Shown piece after piece: positions 55,362-64,000 of a stretch of 64,000 nt of DNA (the stretch's first letter is position 1; every line of letters begins with the position of its first letter). The notes below the pieces were generated by a model, which worked only from the letters and a program-made list of their open reading frames with translations, was not told the origin of the DNA and searched no databases. The position numbers were made by a program, and so were the translations under genes. Source of the DNA: Acidithiobacillus ferridurans (lineage in GTDB: Bacteria > Pseudomonadota > Gammaproteobacteria > Acidithiobacillales > Acidithiobacillaceae); contig NZ_AP018795.1 in assembly GCF_003966655.1 (NCBI RefSeq), positions 930,001 to 994,000 of the forward strand, given 5' to 3'.

Positions 55362-56123
55362 GTGCTCGCCAGTCGCGTCATACCCTGCCTCGATATCGAC
55401 CAGGGGCGCGTGGTGAAAGGCGTTCAGTTTGTTGCCCTGCGCGATGCCGGCGATCCGGTGGAAGTCGCCAAACGCTACAACGATGAGGGCGCCGACGAAA
55501 TCACCTTTCTGGACATCTCCGCCAGTTATGAAGAGCGCGGCACCTTGGCCGATGTAGTGTCTGCCGTGGCGGCGCAGGTCTTTATCCCACTGACCGTAGG
55601 TGGTGGCGTGCGTTGCGTCGAAGATATCCGCACCCTGCTCCTCGCCGGGGCCGACAAGGTCAGCATCAACAGCGCCGCCGTGAATGATCCGGAACTGGTA
55701 CGCGCCGCCGCCCGGCGTTTCGGCAACTCCTGCATCGTCGTCGCCATCGACGCCAAGCAGGTAGACGACCACTGGGAGGTCTTCACCCACGGCGGCCGGC
55801 GCAGTACCGGTCTGGACGCGGTGACCTGGGCGCAGCGCATGGCAACATATGGTGCCGGCGAAATCCTGCTGACCAGCATGGACCGCGACGGAACGGGCAT
55901 CGGTTTCGACCTCGCCCTCACCCGCGCCATCAGCGACGCCGTGCCAGTACCCGTGATCGCCTCCGGTGGCGTGGGAGAGATCCGGCACTTTGTCGAAGGT
56001 ATCCAGCAGGGGCGTGCGGATGCGGTATTGGCCGCCAGCGTCTTCCACTTCGGCCAGTTTCGCATCTCCGAGGTCAAGGCACAGATGGCTGCCGCGGGGA
56101 TTCCGGTGCGCACCACCCGCTAA
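55362..56123 (+). CDS. hisF: Imidazole glycerol phosphate synthase, cyclase subunit
   Basis: The 253-residue TIM-barrel enzyme begins at a GTG and reads [22 protein letters not shown], with catalytic Asp in PCLDID and in [27 protein letters not shown] and [10 protein letters not shown] are the phosphate loops. The GTG at 55362 is used because the family always starts within a few residues of this motif; there is no strong ribosome site, so coupling to hisA (four-base gap) is likely. Confidence 0.96.
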   Translation: MLASRVIPCLDIDQGRVVKGVQFVALRDAGDPVEVAKRYNDEGADEITFLDISASYEERGTLADVVSAVAAQVFIPLTVGGGVRCVEDIRTLLLAGADKVSINSAAVNDPELVRAAARRFGNSCIVVAIDAKQVDDHWEVFTHGGRRSTGLDAVTWAQRMATYGAGEILLTSMDRDGTGIGFDLALTRAISDAVPVPVIASGGVGEIRHFVEGIQQGRADAVLAASVFHFGQFRISEVKAQMAAAGIPVRTTR

Positions 56124-56208
56124 AGCACGCAGGCCATCCGTCGGGCGCTATCTGCGTATTATTCGTATTATTGAGTAGAAAGACTTCAACGAGGGGGTTC
56201 TGACCATC

Positions 56209-56901
56209 ATGAATGAACCGGAAGCGCAGCACGCCGCCATACTCGCCGCCGTGCGCTGGAATGCAGACGGCCTGGTGCCTGCCATCGCCCAGGATGCTCG
56301 CAGCGGCAGGGTGCTCATGCTGGCCTGGATGAACGCCGACGCATTGCTGGCGACACTCCGTGACGGCCTTGGCACTTACTGGTCACGCTCCCGGCAGGCA
56401 CTCTGGCGTAAAGGCGAAACCTCCGGCCATATTCAACATCTGGTGGATCTGCGCCTGGATTGCGATGGCGATACACTCCTCCTGCGAGTCATTCAGGAAG
56501 GTCCTGCCTGCCATACCGGGGAGCAAACCTGCTTCTTCCTCGGCCAACCCGGCGAGCAGGGCTGGCAGCATCAGGCTCCGCCTCCTGGAAGCATCCTCGA
56601 CAGCCTGCAAGGCACCCTGCACAGTCGGCGAACGGCTGATCCCGGCCAGTCCTATGTGGCGCAACTGCTCCGCGGCGGTCAGGACCGGATCCTGAAAAAA
56701 GTAGGGGAGGAAGCTACCGAGTTTGTCATCGCCTGCAAGAATCATGAGTCGAAGCATATCGTTGCAGAGGCGGCGGACCTCGTATTCCATTTGATGGTGG
56801 CCCTGGAGGATAGGGATTTACATATTGATGACGTCCTCGGAGAACTGGCGCGACGGGAAGGAATGTCCGGCCTGGAAGAAAAAGCGGCAAGGCGTCCATA
56901 A
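56209..56901 (+). CDS. hisI: Bifunctional phosphoribosyl-AMP cyclohydrolase / phosphoribosyl-ATP pyrophosphatase (HisIE)
   Basis: The 230-residue fusion has an N-terminal HisI domain (about 15-125: [32 protein letters not shown], and the metal Cys set in [12 protein letters not shown]). A C-terminal HisE domain follows (about 130-225: [29 protein letters not shown]). It performs pathway steps two and three. An 85-base gap after hisF contains a 9-base direct repeat (GTATTATTC/GTATTATTG) and AGGGGG before the ATG. Confidence 0.95.
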   Translation: MNEPEAQHAAILAAVRWNADGLVPAIAQDARSGRVLMLAWMNADALLATLRDGLGTYWSRSRQALWRKGETSGHIQHLVDLRLDCDGDTLLLRVIQEGPACHTGEQTCFFLGQPGEQGWQHQAPPPGSILDSLQGTLHSRRTADPGQSYVAQLLRGGQDRILKKVGEEATEFVIACKNHESKHIVAEAADLVFHLMVALEDRDLHIDDVLGELARREGMSGLEEKAARRP

Positions 56902-56979
56902 GCTTGACGCAACCACTTTATTTTCTTATGGTCCAAGTGAGTTGTAGCGCGTAACCCCTACGGGGGAAGGAGAGCTGTC

Positions 56980-57198
56980 ATGGGCGCTTTTAGTATCTGG
57001 CATTTGGTCATCATTCTGCTCATCGTGGTTGCCCTGTTTGGTACCACGAAGCTACGCAACGTGGGTTCCGACCTCGGTTCCGCCATCAAGAGCTTCCGGT
57101 CCGCCGTCAAGGAGGAGGAGGAAAAGAAGGAAAGCATCGGCCGCACTATTGACGCCGAGGTCCAGCCCAGCAAAGAACACGAAACCGTCAACCGCTGA
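56980..57198 (+). CDS. tatA: Twin-arginine translocase subunit TatA
   Basis: The 72-residue protein has one N-terminal membrane helix ([20 protein letters not shown]), the conserved FG hinge and the amphipathic helix [19 protein letters not shown], then a charged tail. It forms the pore ring of the Tat export pathway. GGGGAAGGAGAG precedes the ATG. tatB follows after six bases, and the his-tat neighbourhood is common in proteobacteria. Confidence 0.96.
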   Translation: MGAFSIWHLVIILLIVVALFGTTKLRNVGSDLGSAIKSFRSAVKEEEEKKESIGRTIDAEVQPSKEHETVNR

Positions 57199-57204
57199 CC
57201 GCTT

Positions 57205-57573
57205 ATGTTCGACTTCAGCTTTGGCGAACTCGCGCTGCTCGGAATCATCGCGCTGCTCGTGGTCGGGCCGGAGAAAATGCCCCAAATCGCGCGTACCGCG
57301 GGGAAGTGGTACGGCGCCATGCGGCGTACCATGACGAGTCTGCGCTCCGAGGTTGAGCAGCAGTTGTTGCTGGATGATCTGCGCGAGGAAGCCAACAAAC
57401 TGCGTGACTATGCCCACGAGGAGTTGCTGCCTGCCGACATCACCGCTTCAGACACCCCGAAAACGACCGGTGAGAAGCCCGAAATGAAGGACGCTCACCA
57501 GCAGGGTGAACTCGATATCATGCCGGCAACGCAACATGCAGGACTGCCGGGACCGGAAGACCGCGTACATTGA
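57205..57573 (+). CDS. tatB: Twin-arginine translocase subunit TatB
   Basis: The 122-residue protein begins MFDFSFGELALLGIIALLVVGPEKMPQ, with the conserved Glu and the GPEKMP hinge that separate TatB from TatA, followed by a charged coiled region. With TatC it recognises twin-arginine signal peptides. A 142-base spacer without a convincing gene separates it from tatC. Confidence 0.94.
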   Translation: MFDFSFGELALLGIIALLVVGPEKMPQIARTAGKWYGAMRRTMTSLRSEVEQQLLLDDLREEANKLRDYAHEELLPADITASDTPKTTGEKPEMKDAHQQGELDIMPATQHAGLPGPEDRVH

Positions 57574-57715
57574 TTCCGATGCCCACCTGATGCTCCCACC
57601 GAGGTTCGTCATTATTATGGATGCGCGGCGGCACCGCTTGCGCATCCAGAGGATTTGCCGCCTGCTCGTCACCAGATTCGCGCGCTTCGACACCGCCTAA
57701 GGATATTTTTTAAGC

Positions 57716-58552
57716 ATGGACAAATTGGCGGAAAACACCTTTATCGGCCATTTGCTGGAATTGCGCCGCCGCGTATTATTTTCAGTGATCGCTATTTTCG
57801 TTGGCTTTCTGATCTCCTATCCTTTCTCCAAAACGATTTATAACATTCTTGCGGCTCCGCTCATTGATATATTACCAAAAGGCAGTCATTTAATTTATAC
57901 CAGTTTACCCGAAGTATTTTTGACCTACGTGCAGCTTTCTTTGTTGTCCGGATTTATTCTGGCGCTACCTGTCGTGCTCTATCAATTCTGGGCCTTCATA
58001 GCGCCCGGCCTCTATGAGCATGAGCGCAAGGCCTTTTTTCCGCTGATCTTTGCCTCCATTTTTCTGTTCATCGGCGGCATGCTCTTTGCCTACTTTATCG
58101 TATTTCCTAATGCCTTCCGGTTTTTCGTGAGCTTTTCTGGCGGTGATATCACCGCCATGCCCAAAGTGGATAGCTACCTCTCGCTCATCGTAAAGTTCTC
58201 CCTGGCCTTCGGTCTGGCCTTCCAGATCCCCATTCTCATTATTGTACTGGTACGCGTCGGAGTGCTGCAGGTGGCCACGCTGCAGCACGGTCGCCGCTAT
58301 GCCTTCCTGATTTGCGCCATCGCCTCTGCATTGCTCAGTCCTCCCGACGTGTTATCCATGATCATGCTCCTCATCCCCATGTATATGCTTTTTGAACTCG
58401 GATTATTTTTCGCCGCAAGATTGCCCGGACCTCGGTCTGCGGAGGAAGACACAGGGGATCATGATATTGCTCAGTCATCCCACAGCATTGACGAGATGGA
58501 TGTCGCCGGTGAACGCTCCGGAAATAAGGATAGCGATACACCAGGAAGCTGA
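57716..58552 (+). CDS. tatC: Twin-arginine translocase subunit TatC
   Basis: The 278-residue protein has six membrane helices, starting HLLELRRRVLFSVIAIFVGF. It also has SLPEVFLTYVQLSLLSGFILALPVVLYQFWAFIAPGLYEHERK and the conserved region VDSYLSLIVKFSLAFGLAFQIPI. A polar C-terminal tail of about 30 residues extends beyond the last helix. It is the receptor for twin-arginine signals. AAGGATATTTTTTAAGC precedes the ATG. Confidence 0.96.
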   Translation: MDKLAENTFIGHLLELRRRVLFSVIAIFVGFLISYPFSKTIYNILAAPLIDILPKGSHLIYTSLPEVFLTYVQLSLLSGFILALPVVLYQFWAFIAPGLYEHERKAFFPLIFASIFLFIGGMLFAYFIVFPNAFRFFVSFSGGDITAMPKVDSYLSLIVKFSLAFGLAFQIPILIIVLVRVGVLQVATLQHGRRYAFLICAIASALLSPPDVLSMIMLLIPMYMLFELGLFFAARLPGPRSAEEDTGDHDIAQSSHSIDEMDVAGERSGNKDSDTPGS

Positions 58553-58763
58553 GCAAGCGAAAATGGATGCCAACCATACCATGACTAGCAGGCCTGTTTA
58601 TTGGGTCAGTCCGACTCGTCTTTATGGAGCCCACGCCCCACGATAGTGCGGTCATGGCTTCTGCCCGACGGCGGTAAACACTGCCAACCTCCGAACATCA
58701 GACATGTAGTCACAAGCCACTATAGCATCAGCTATGCGTTATGGAAAAAATAATAACTACTTA

Positions 58764-58793
58764 TTAGCGCTTATGCGTCACCCGCACTATAGT
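58764..58793 (+). promoter_or_regulatory. Candidate cbb operon promoter
   Basis: TATAGT (58788-58793) is a good -10 element; TTAGCG (58764-58769) 18 bases upstream is a poor -35. A weak -35 is usual for promoters that depend on a LysR-type activator such as CbbR. The predicted start is near 58800, exactly where the first leader hairpin begins. CbbR sites were not identified with confidence. Confidence 0.4.
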
Positions 58794-58799
58794 TCGATC

Positions 58800-58838
58800 A
58801 TCGCTGCAGACGCAGCGATTGCGCCGGGGGCACCGGCG
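58800..58838 (+). promoter_or_regulatory. Two tandem hairpins in the cbbL 5' leader
   Basis: ATCGCTGC (58800-58807) pairs perfectly with GCAGCGAT (58812-58819) over a four-base loop. CGCCGG (58822-58827) pairs with CCGGCG (58833-58838) over five bases. They lie between the predicted transcript start and the GGAGG at 58853-58857. A structured 5' end could protect the abundant RuBisCO message from decay. Structure is seen; role is inferred. Confidence 0.5.
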
Positions 58839-58863
58839 TCGGGCAACTGCATGGAGGTGGCAT

Positions 58864-60285
58864 ATGGCCGTCAAGACCTATAACGCGGGTGTGAAGGATT
58901 ACCGGAACACCTATTGGGAACCGGATTACAGCGTCAAGGATACCGATATCCTTGCCGTGTTCAAGATTACTCCCCAGGCGGGCGTGGATCGTGAGGAGGC
59001 CGCTGCTGCGGTTGCCGCCGAATCCTCTACCGGCACCTGGACCACGGTGTGGACGGATCTTCTCACCGACCTTGACTACTACAAGGGGCGCGCATACAGG
59101 ATTGAAGACGTTCCTGGCGATGATACCTGTTTCTATGCGTTCATTGCTTACCCCATCGATCTCTTCGAAGAAGGTTCCGTGGTCAACGTCTTCACCTCGC
59201 TGGTGGGTAACGTCTTCGGCTTCAAGGCGGTACGTGCCCTGCGCCTGGAAGACGTCCGTTTCCCCATCGCCTACGTCAAGACCTGCGGTGGGCCACCCCA
59301 CGGGATTCAGGTCGAACGCGACATCATGAACAAGTATGGTCGCCCATTGCTGGGCTGCACCATCAAACCCAAGCTGGGTTTGTCGGCCAAGAACTATGGT
59401 CGCGCCTGCTATGAAGGTCTGCGTGGTGGACTCGACTTCACTAAAGATGACGAAAACGTCAATAGCCAGCCTTTCATGCGCTGGAGGCAGCGTTTCGACT
59501 TCGTCATGGAGGCCATCCAGAAGGCCGAGGCCGAGACCGGAGAGCGTAAGGGGCACTACCTGAACGTTACCGCCCCGACTCCAGAGGAAATGTACAAGCG
59601 TGCGGAGTACGCCAAGGAAATCGGCGCACCCATCATCATGCACGACTACATCACCGGCGGCTTCTGCGCCAACACGGGTCTGGCCAACTGGTGCCGCGAC
59701 AACGGCATGCTCCTGCACATTCACCGCGCCATGCATGCGGTGCTGGACCGCAACCCCCACCACGGCATCCACTTCCGTGTGCTGACCAAGATTCTCCGTC
59801 TGTCCGGCGGCGATCATCTGCACTCGGGTACCGTGGTCGGCAAACTCGAGGGCGACCGTGAGGCGACCCTGGGCTGGATCGACATCATGCGTGATAGATT
59901 CATCAAGGAAGATCGCAGCCGAGGTATCTTCTTCGACCAGGACTGGGGCTCCATGCCGGGCGTGATGCCGGTCGCTTCCGGTGGTATCCACGTTTGGCAC
60001 ATGCCGGCGCTGGTCACCATCTTTGGTGATGACTCGGTGTTGCAGTTCGGCGGTGGCACCCTCGGTCATCCATGGGGCAATGCCGCAGGTGCTGCGGCCA
60101 ACCGCGTCGCGCTGGAAGCCTGTGTGGAAGCCCGTAACCGCGGTGTGGCCATCGAGAAGGAAGGCAAGGCTGTTCTCACTGAGGCGGCCAAGCACTCCCC
60201 CGAACTCAAGATTGCCATGGAAACGTGGAAAGAGATCAAGTTCGAATTCGATACGGTCGACAAGCTGGACGTTTCCCATAAATGA
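58864..60285 (+). CDS. cbbL: Form I RuBisCO large subunit
   Basis: The 473-residue subunit fixes CO2 onto ribulose-1,5-bisphosphate. Seen are Lys168 in [11 protein letters not shown], the carbamylated Lys194 in [39 protein letters not shown] and the closing [16 protein letters not shown]. The next gene is a small subunit, so it is form I (proteobacterial IA type) and not form II. The ATG at 58864 follows GGAGG. The downstream cbbQ/cbbO pair and the absence of carboxysome genes in the visible part suggest a non-carboxysomal operon. Confidence 0.98.
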   Translation: MAVKTYNAGVKDYRNTYWEPDYSVKDTDILAVFKITPQAGVDREEAAAAVAAESSTGTWTTVWTDLLTDLDYYKGRAYRIEDVPGDDTCFYAFIAYPIDLFEEGSVVNVFTSLVGNVFGFKAVRALRLEDVRFPIAYVKTCGGPPHGIQVERDIMNKYGRPLLGCTIKPKLGLSAKNYGRACYEGLRGGLDFTKDDENVNSQPFMRWRQRFDFVMEAIQKAEAETGERKGHYLNVTAPTPEEMYKRAEYAKEIGAPIIMHDYITGGFCANTGLANWCRDNGMLLHIHRAMHAVLDRNPHHGIHFRVLTKILRLSGGDHLHSGTVVGKLEGDREATLGWIDIMRDRFIKEDRSRGIFFDQDWGSMPGVMPVASGGIHVWHMPALVTIFGDDSVLQFGGGTLGHPWGNAAGAAANRVALEACVEARNRGVAIEKEGKAVLTEAAKHSPELKIAMETWKEIKFEFDTVDKLDVSHK

Positions 60286-60315
60286 GCACGTTTATCACCT
60301 GCCCAGGAGTCTTTT

Positions 60316-60672
60316 ATGAGTGAAGTACAGGATTACCAATCCCGGCTCTCCGATCCCGCGAGCCGGAAGTTCGAGACACTGTCTTACCTGCCCGCCCTGA
60401 CCGCGGAGCAGATCCGTCAACAGGTTGCGTACATTGTTTCCAAGGGCTGGAATCCGGCGGTAGAACATACCGAACCGGAAAACGCCTTCGGCAACTACTG
60501 GTATATGTGGAAGTTGCCCATGTTCGGCGAAACCGACGTGGACACCATCCTGAAAGAAGCGGAAGCCTGCCATAAGGCGAATCCCCATAACCACGTCCGT
60601 ATCGTCGGCTATGATAACTTCAAGCAGTCCCAGGGTACTTCCCTGGTAGTCTATCGGGGCAAGACCGTATAA
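60316..60672 (+). CDS. cbbS: Form I RuBisCO small subunit
   Basis: The 118-residue subunit has [24 protein letters not shown], the middle [15 protein letters not shown] and the end [21 protein letters not shown]. It caps the L8S8 holoenzyme. CAGGAG precedes the ATG, 30 bases after cbbL. A strong hairpin follows the stop. Confidence 0.98.
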   Translation: MSEVQDYQSRLSDPASRKFETLSYLPALTAEQIRQQVAYIVSKGWNPAVEHTEPENAFGNYWYMWKLPMFGETDVDTILKEAEACHKANPHNHVRIVGYDNFKQSQGTSLVVYRGKTV

Positions 60673-60677
60673 GTCCC

Positions 60678-60720
60678 GTGCCGTACCGCCCAGCCTTTTT
60701 GCGCTGAGCCGGTGCGGCGC
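60678..60720 (+). promoter_or_regulatory. Long hairpin between cbbS and cbbQ
   Basis: A ten-pair outer stem (60678-60687 with 60711-60720, two G-T pairs) and an inner stem (CAGC 60691-60694 with GCTG 60703-60706) enclose a T-rich loop. There is no T run after it, so it is more likely an RNA-processing or 3'-stabilising element than a full terminator. It would let cbbLS transcript greatly exceed cbbQO transcript. Function is inferred. Confidence 0.5.
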
Positions 60721-60827
60721 TTGTCGAGAGCATTTCTGATGTTGTGCAGGGCCGTTTTCGCCCGAAATGTTCCCGTCAAGTGCCGTGTTTCCCTGTCCAG
60801 GAACGTTTTCCCGAGGAGCAGCATTCC

Positions 60828-61631
60828 ATGAACGACCAGTTGACTGAATACCGCATCAAGAAAGCGCCTTACTACCGTGCCACCGGTGATGAAACAGAAC
60901 TTTACGAAGCCGCTTACAGCGTACGCATGCCGATGATGCTCAAAGGTCCCACCGGCTGTGGCAAGACCCGTTTCGTAGAGTATATGGCCTACAAACTGGG
61001 CAAACCGTTGATTACGGTAGCTTGCAATGAAGACATGACGGCCTCTGACCTGGTCGGACGTTTCCTGCTCGACCCCCAGGGCACCCGCTGGCAGGATGGC
61101 CCATTGACCCTGGCCGCGCGTCTGGGCGCCATCTGCTATCTGGACGAGGTGGTGGAAGCCCGTCAGGATACCACGGTGGTTATCCATCCGCTGACCGACA
61201 ACCGCCGGGTACTGCCCCTGGAGAAGAAGGGCGAACTGGTGCAAGCGCATCCCGATTTCCAGTTGGTGATTTCTTACAACCCAGGCTATCAGAGCCTCAT
61301 GAAGGATCTGAAGCAGTCCACCAAGCAGCGTTTCGGGGCCCTGGATTTCAACTACCCCGATCACGAAATCGAGGCAGAAATTGTCTCTCACGAAACCGGG
61401 GTCAACAAGGAAGTCGCCGGTAAGCTGGTGTCCATCGCCGAGCGCGCCCGTAATCTGAAGGGCCACGGTCTGGATGAAGGTATTTCCACCCGTATGCTGG
61501 TCTACGCAGGTTCCTTGATCAACAAGGGTGTTGAGGCGAAGGCCGCCTGCCGGGTAACCCTGGTACGTCCAATCACCGATGATCCCGATATGCGTGATGC
61601 TCTGGACGCCGCAGTCACCACGTACTTCTGA
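60828..61631 (+). CDS. cbbQ: RuBisCO activase component CbbQ (MoxR-type AAA+ ATPase)
   Basis: The 267-residue AAA+ protein has Walker A GPTGCGKT (residues 40-47), Walker [13 protein letters not shown], and the sensor-region [14 protein letters not shown]. CbbQ hexamers with CbbO remodel inhibited RuBisCO to restore activity. The ATG at 60828 follows GAGGAG; longer in-frame starts upstream lie in the leader. Context next to cbbLS separates it from the related NorQ. Confidence 0.95.
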   Translation: MNDQLTEYRIKKAPYYRATGDETELYEAAYSVRMPMMLKGPTGCGKTRFVEYMAYKLGKPLITVACNEDMTASDLVGRFLLDPQGTRWQDGPLTLAARLGAICYLDEVVEARQDTTVVIHPLTDNRRVLPLEKKGELVQAHPDFQLVISYNPGYQSLMKDLKQSTKQRFGALDFNYPDHEIEAEIVSHETGVNKEVAGKLVSIAERARNLKGHGLDEGISTRMLVYAGSLINKGVEAKAACRVTLVRPITDDPDMRDALDAAVTTYF

Positions 61632-61682
61632 GTCCTCACGTTCGCCTTGCCGTACAGAGGATCTAGCGATCACGGAGGACGT

Positions 61683-64000
61683 ATGAAACATCTCGAAGAA
61701 TACGCGGAACTGCTGCAGGCTTTTGGCGAGGGAAGCCAGGCCGTCCTGCAGAGCAAATGGCAGGAGGCCACCCGAGTCTTCAGTCCGTCAGGCCTGGATC
61801 AGTACCTGGACGGCGCCATGGGATTGCGATCTCTAGGCAAGGGCGATGGCTTGGTGAGCAGTTATCTGGATGCGGCCCCCCACATCGCCCGCGAAGTGGG
61901 AGAGGATGCCGTCTGGGAACTGGTGGGTGCCGTCATGAAAATGGCGTCCAAAACCAGCGGTGCGGTACTGGAAGCGGTGGTGTCCACCAGTCCGACAGCC
62001 GCCAACCGCCTGGCCGATCTGGAGCTCTTCAAAAGCTATCTCGGCATGCTGGACCGCCTGCTCGCGCAAGTGCCGCGCGCGCTGCGGCCCATGCTGGAAA
62101 ATATCGACCAGCTCTTCGGCTATTTGACGCTGGGCGGCTTGCGCCGCTGGGCACTCTGGGGCGCACACGCCCATCGTACGGATTTCGAAGCTCAAATTGC
62201 CTACTTTTCCCTGAAAAGCCCGGAAGCCCTGGCCATGCTGCAACAGGAGCGCAAGGGCACGTTATTTGTGGATATTCAGCGACGTCTGCGGATGTATCTA
62301 CGCGCGCTCTGGGGGCGGGATTTTTTCCTGCGCCCCACCAGCGGTGACTTTGAAGATCGCGAAGGGTATCGGTCTTATATCGAAGGGATTTTCATCCACC
62401 TTCCCGATGCCTACGACGACTGGGAAGATGTCGATGGGATGACCCGCTATCGCGCCGTGGCGGCTCACGCCGCCGCGCATGTGGCCTACATGCAGAAGGC
62501 GATCTCGGCTGAGGCGCTTAACCCCGAGCAGATGGCGGTGATCGGTCTGTTTGAAGATGCCCGGGTGGAAGCCCTGGCGATGCGGGCTTTTCCCGGCATC
62601 CGCGCCATCTGGCTGCCTTTTCATACGGCGGTGGCGGGGCCGGTGGCCAGCATGGGACATCTGTTCTCCCGTCTGGCACGGGCCATCATCGATCCCGACT
62701 ATGTGGACGACAACGCCTGGGTACAGGAAGGCCGAAGGGTATTCATGGAGGCCGAAGCCCGCTGGGACGACCCGCAACTCTCCTGGGATCTGGGGGTACG
62801 CCTTGCGGACCGTCTTCGAAATCAGAGAGTCAGTTACCACGCTCGCACCGACATTCCCGACATCCTCTACCGCGACGACAACCGTTACATCTGGGAGTTT
62901 GAGGAAATCGACTGGGAGCATGAAACGACCGTCCTGCCCGGTACCCAGGTGCGCAAGTACGTAAACGTCATGGAAATGGTCAATGAGGTGGATACCGAGC
63001 TGGCCGGGGATGATGCACAGGAAGTCTGGGTACTGCAATCAGAGTTGTTTCCCTATGAAGATATGGGACTGAGCTATAACCAGATGGAAGGCAAAGAGCC
63101 AGTCTCCGATCCCTTTCATTACCCGGAATGGGATTACCAGATTCAGGCCAGTCGTCCGCACTGGGCGACGGTACTGGAGCGTCGCCCACGTCTGGGCGAC
63201 GCCAGGGTGGTGCAGGAAGTGCTTGAGAAATACAAGCCGGTCTCCAGCCGCCTCAGATACCTGATAGAGGCCTTGCAGCCTCAGGGTGTGCAACGTTTGC
63301 GCAAGCAGGAGGACGGCGACGAAATCGATATGGAGGCGGCGGTGCGTGCACTGGTGGATATTCGCATGGGTCTGGCGCCGGATACCCGTATCCACATGCG
63401 TAACTTGCGCAAGGTGCGCGACCTGGGCGTGCTGGTATTGATGGATCTGTCCGAGTCGACCAACGACAAGGTTCGCGGTTCGGAAGACAGCATTCTGCAA
63501 CTCACCCGTGACGCCACCTCCCTGCTGGCCGATGCCATGAACCGCATTGGTGATCCCTTTGCGATTCACGGTTTCCATTCCGATGGTCGTCATGATGTGG
63601 CTTATTATCGCTTCAAGGATTTTGACGAGGCCTACAGCAAGGAGGCCATGGGGCGCATTGCCGGCATGACGGGCCAATTCTCGACGCGCATGGGTGCGGC
63701 ACTAAGACACGCGGGGCATCATCTGCGCCACCAGCGGCAAAGCAGAAAACTGCTCCTGGTGATTACCGATGGTGAACCGGCGGACATCGACGTGCGGGAT
63801 CCTCAGTATTTGCGCCATGATGCCAGGCGGGCTGTGGAAGACCTGGGAAGAGATGGCGTGATCACCTATTGCCTCAGCCTGGATCCTCATGCCGATGAGT
63901 ACGTGTCGCGGATTTTCGGGGCACGGAACTATCAGGTCATCGACCATGTGGAACGCCTGCCGGAGCGCCTGCCTATATTATACGCTGGGCTGACCCGATA
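61683..64000 (+). CDS. cbbO: RuBisCO activase adaptor CbbO, von Willebrand factor A domain protein (runs to window edge)
   Basis: An uninterrupted frame of 772 codons starts at ATG 61683, behind GGAGGAC. The N-terminal two thirds are of the CbbO/NorD type (about 1-570). The C-terminal vWA domain has the MIDAS motif DLSES (588-592), the Thr in QFSTRMGAALRH and the Asp in LLVITDGEPAD. The last full codons read YAGLTR and the final two bases are TA, so a TAA or TAG may complete the gene one base past the window. CbbO bridges the CbbQ hexamer and RuBisCO. Confidence 0.94.
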   Translation, partial: MKHLEEYAELLQAFGEGSQAVLQSKWQEATRVFSPSGLDQYLDGAMGLRSLGKGDGLVSSYLDAAPHIAREVGEDAVWELVGAVMKMASKTSGAVLEAVVSTSPTAANRLADLELFKSYLGMLDRLLAQVPRALRPMLENIDQLFGYLTLGGLRRWALWGAHAHRTDFEAQIAYFSLKSPEALAMLQQERKGTLFVDIQRRLRMYLRALWGRDFFLRPTSGDFEDREGYRSYIEGIFIHLPDAYDDWEDVDGMTRYRAVAAHAAAHVAYMQKAISAEALNPEQMAVIGLFEDARVEALAMRAFPGIRAIWLPFHTAVAGPVASMGHLFSRLARAIIDPDYVDDNAWVQEGRRVFMEAEARWDDPQLSWDLGVRLADRLRNQRVSYHARTDIPDILYRDDNRYIWEFEEIDWEHETTVLPGTQVRKYVNVMEMVNEVDTELAGDDAQEVWVLQSELFPYEDMGLSYNQMEGKEPVSDPFHYPEWDYQIQASRPHWATVLERRPRLGDARVVQEVLEKYKPVSSRLRYLIEALQPQGVQRLRKQEDGDEIDMEAAVRALVDIRMGLAPDTRIHMRNLRKVRDLGVLVLMDLSESTNDKVRGSEDSILQLTRDATSLLADAMNRIGDPFAIHGFHSDGRHDVAYYRFKDFDEAYSKEAMGRIAGMTGQFSTRMGAALRHAGHHLRHQRQSRKLLLVITDGEPADIDVRDPQYLRHDARRAVEDLGRDGVITYCLSLDPHADEYVSRIFGARNYQVIDHVERLPERLPILYAGLTR

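Larger units (their letters stand above)
58553..58863 (+). other. Intergenic region and leader between tatC and cbbL
   Basis: This 311-base stretch holds no convincing gene. Its second half contains an A/T-rich promoter-like region (58745-58793) and then two perfect hairpins in the presumed cbbL leader. No divergent cbbR gene is present, unlike many cbb operons. A short dyad (ATAGC/GCTAT, near 58720-58735) may be part of a regulator site. Confidence 0.5.

Noticed and set aside
57574-57715. Small gene between tatB and tatC
   Set aside because: The open frame lacks a ribosome site and has an Arg-rich, non-coding appearance.
58798-60279. 493-codon minus-strand frame opposite cbbL
   Set aside because: Antisense shadow of a highly conserved RuBisCO gene; no independent evidence.
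58864-60285. Form II RuBisCO (cbbM)
   Set aside because: CbbQ/CbbO also accompany form II genes, but the sequence motifs and the adjacent small subunit show form I.

Overview
The window looks like the chromosome of an acidophilic, autotrophic gammaproteobacterium-like organism of the Acidithiobacillus type. The inference rests on a form I RuBisCO operon with CbbQ/CbbO, a Gram-negative envelope set (LptA-D, SurA, KdsC/D), a compact murA-his-tat array, and an rpoN/PTS block that contains HprK. The species cannot be fixed from sequence alone. No rRNA, tRNA, CRISPR array or intact insertion sequence was seen.

Region 1 (1-13.7 kb) is visibly AT-richer than the rest. On the minus strand are two periplasmic DUF3857/transglutaminase-like proteins, one with its catalytic Cys replaced by Ser, and an orphan peptide-type substrate-binding protein, all overlapping end to end. 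On the plus strand are a TonB-dependent receptor, a MarC-type membrane protein, a malate/lactate dehydrogenase-like protein overlapping a small ACT-domain protein, then tonB-exbB-exbD. These are followed by a 57-59 codon remnant of the N-terminus of AstB, which overlaps a GNAT acetyltransferase gene, and by a possible second N-terminal remnant.

Region 2 (13.7-29 kb, plus strand, GC-rich) is the most interesting part. It encodes a glycosyltransferase, a 2485-residue type I polyketide/fatty acid synthase, a PLP-dependent alpha-oxoamine synthase, single-module KpsC-like and KpsS-like Kdo transferases, a short-chain dehydrogenase and an LTA-synthase-like membrane phosphotransferase/sulfatase. The gene set matches, from memory, the wcbR/T/A/O/P/Q part of the Burkholderia capsule I locus. 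Its logic (acyl-ACP, then amino-ketone, then reduced amino-alcohol, then Kdo and head-group decoration) suggests a sphingoid-like envelope lipid or capsule anchor. No capsule exporter or repeat-unit genes lie in the window.

Region 3 (29-43.9 kb, minus strand) is a long housekeeping array read from right to left: amgK-murU (peptidoglycan recycling), two hypothetical genes, kdsD-kdsC (Kdo synthesis), lptC-lptA-lptB (LPS transport), rpoN-hpf-ptsN-hprK-rapZ-EIIA(Man)-ptsH-ptsI (regulatory PTS without sugar permease), an AsmA-like gene and mutY.

Region 4 (43.9-58.6 kb, plus strand) starts divergently with lptD-surA, then an ABC-2 permease broken by a one-base frameshift in a G tract, bolA-grxD, murA, the histidine genes hisG(short form)-D-C-B-H-A-F-IE, and tatABC.

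Region 5 (58.6-64 kb, plus strand) is a CO2-fixation operon, cbbL-cbbS-cbbQ-cbbO. It has two hairpins in the 5' leader and a long hairpin between cbbS and cbbQ. cbbO runs to the window edge and probably stops at or within a base of it.
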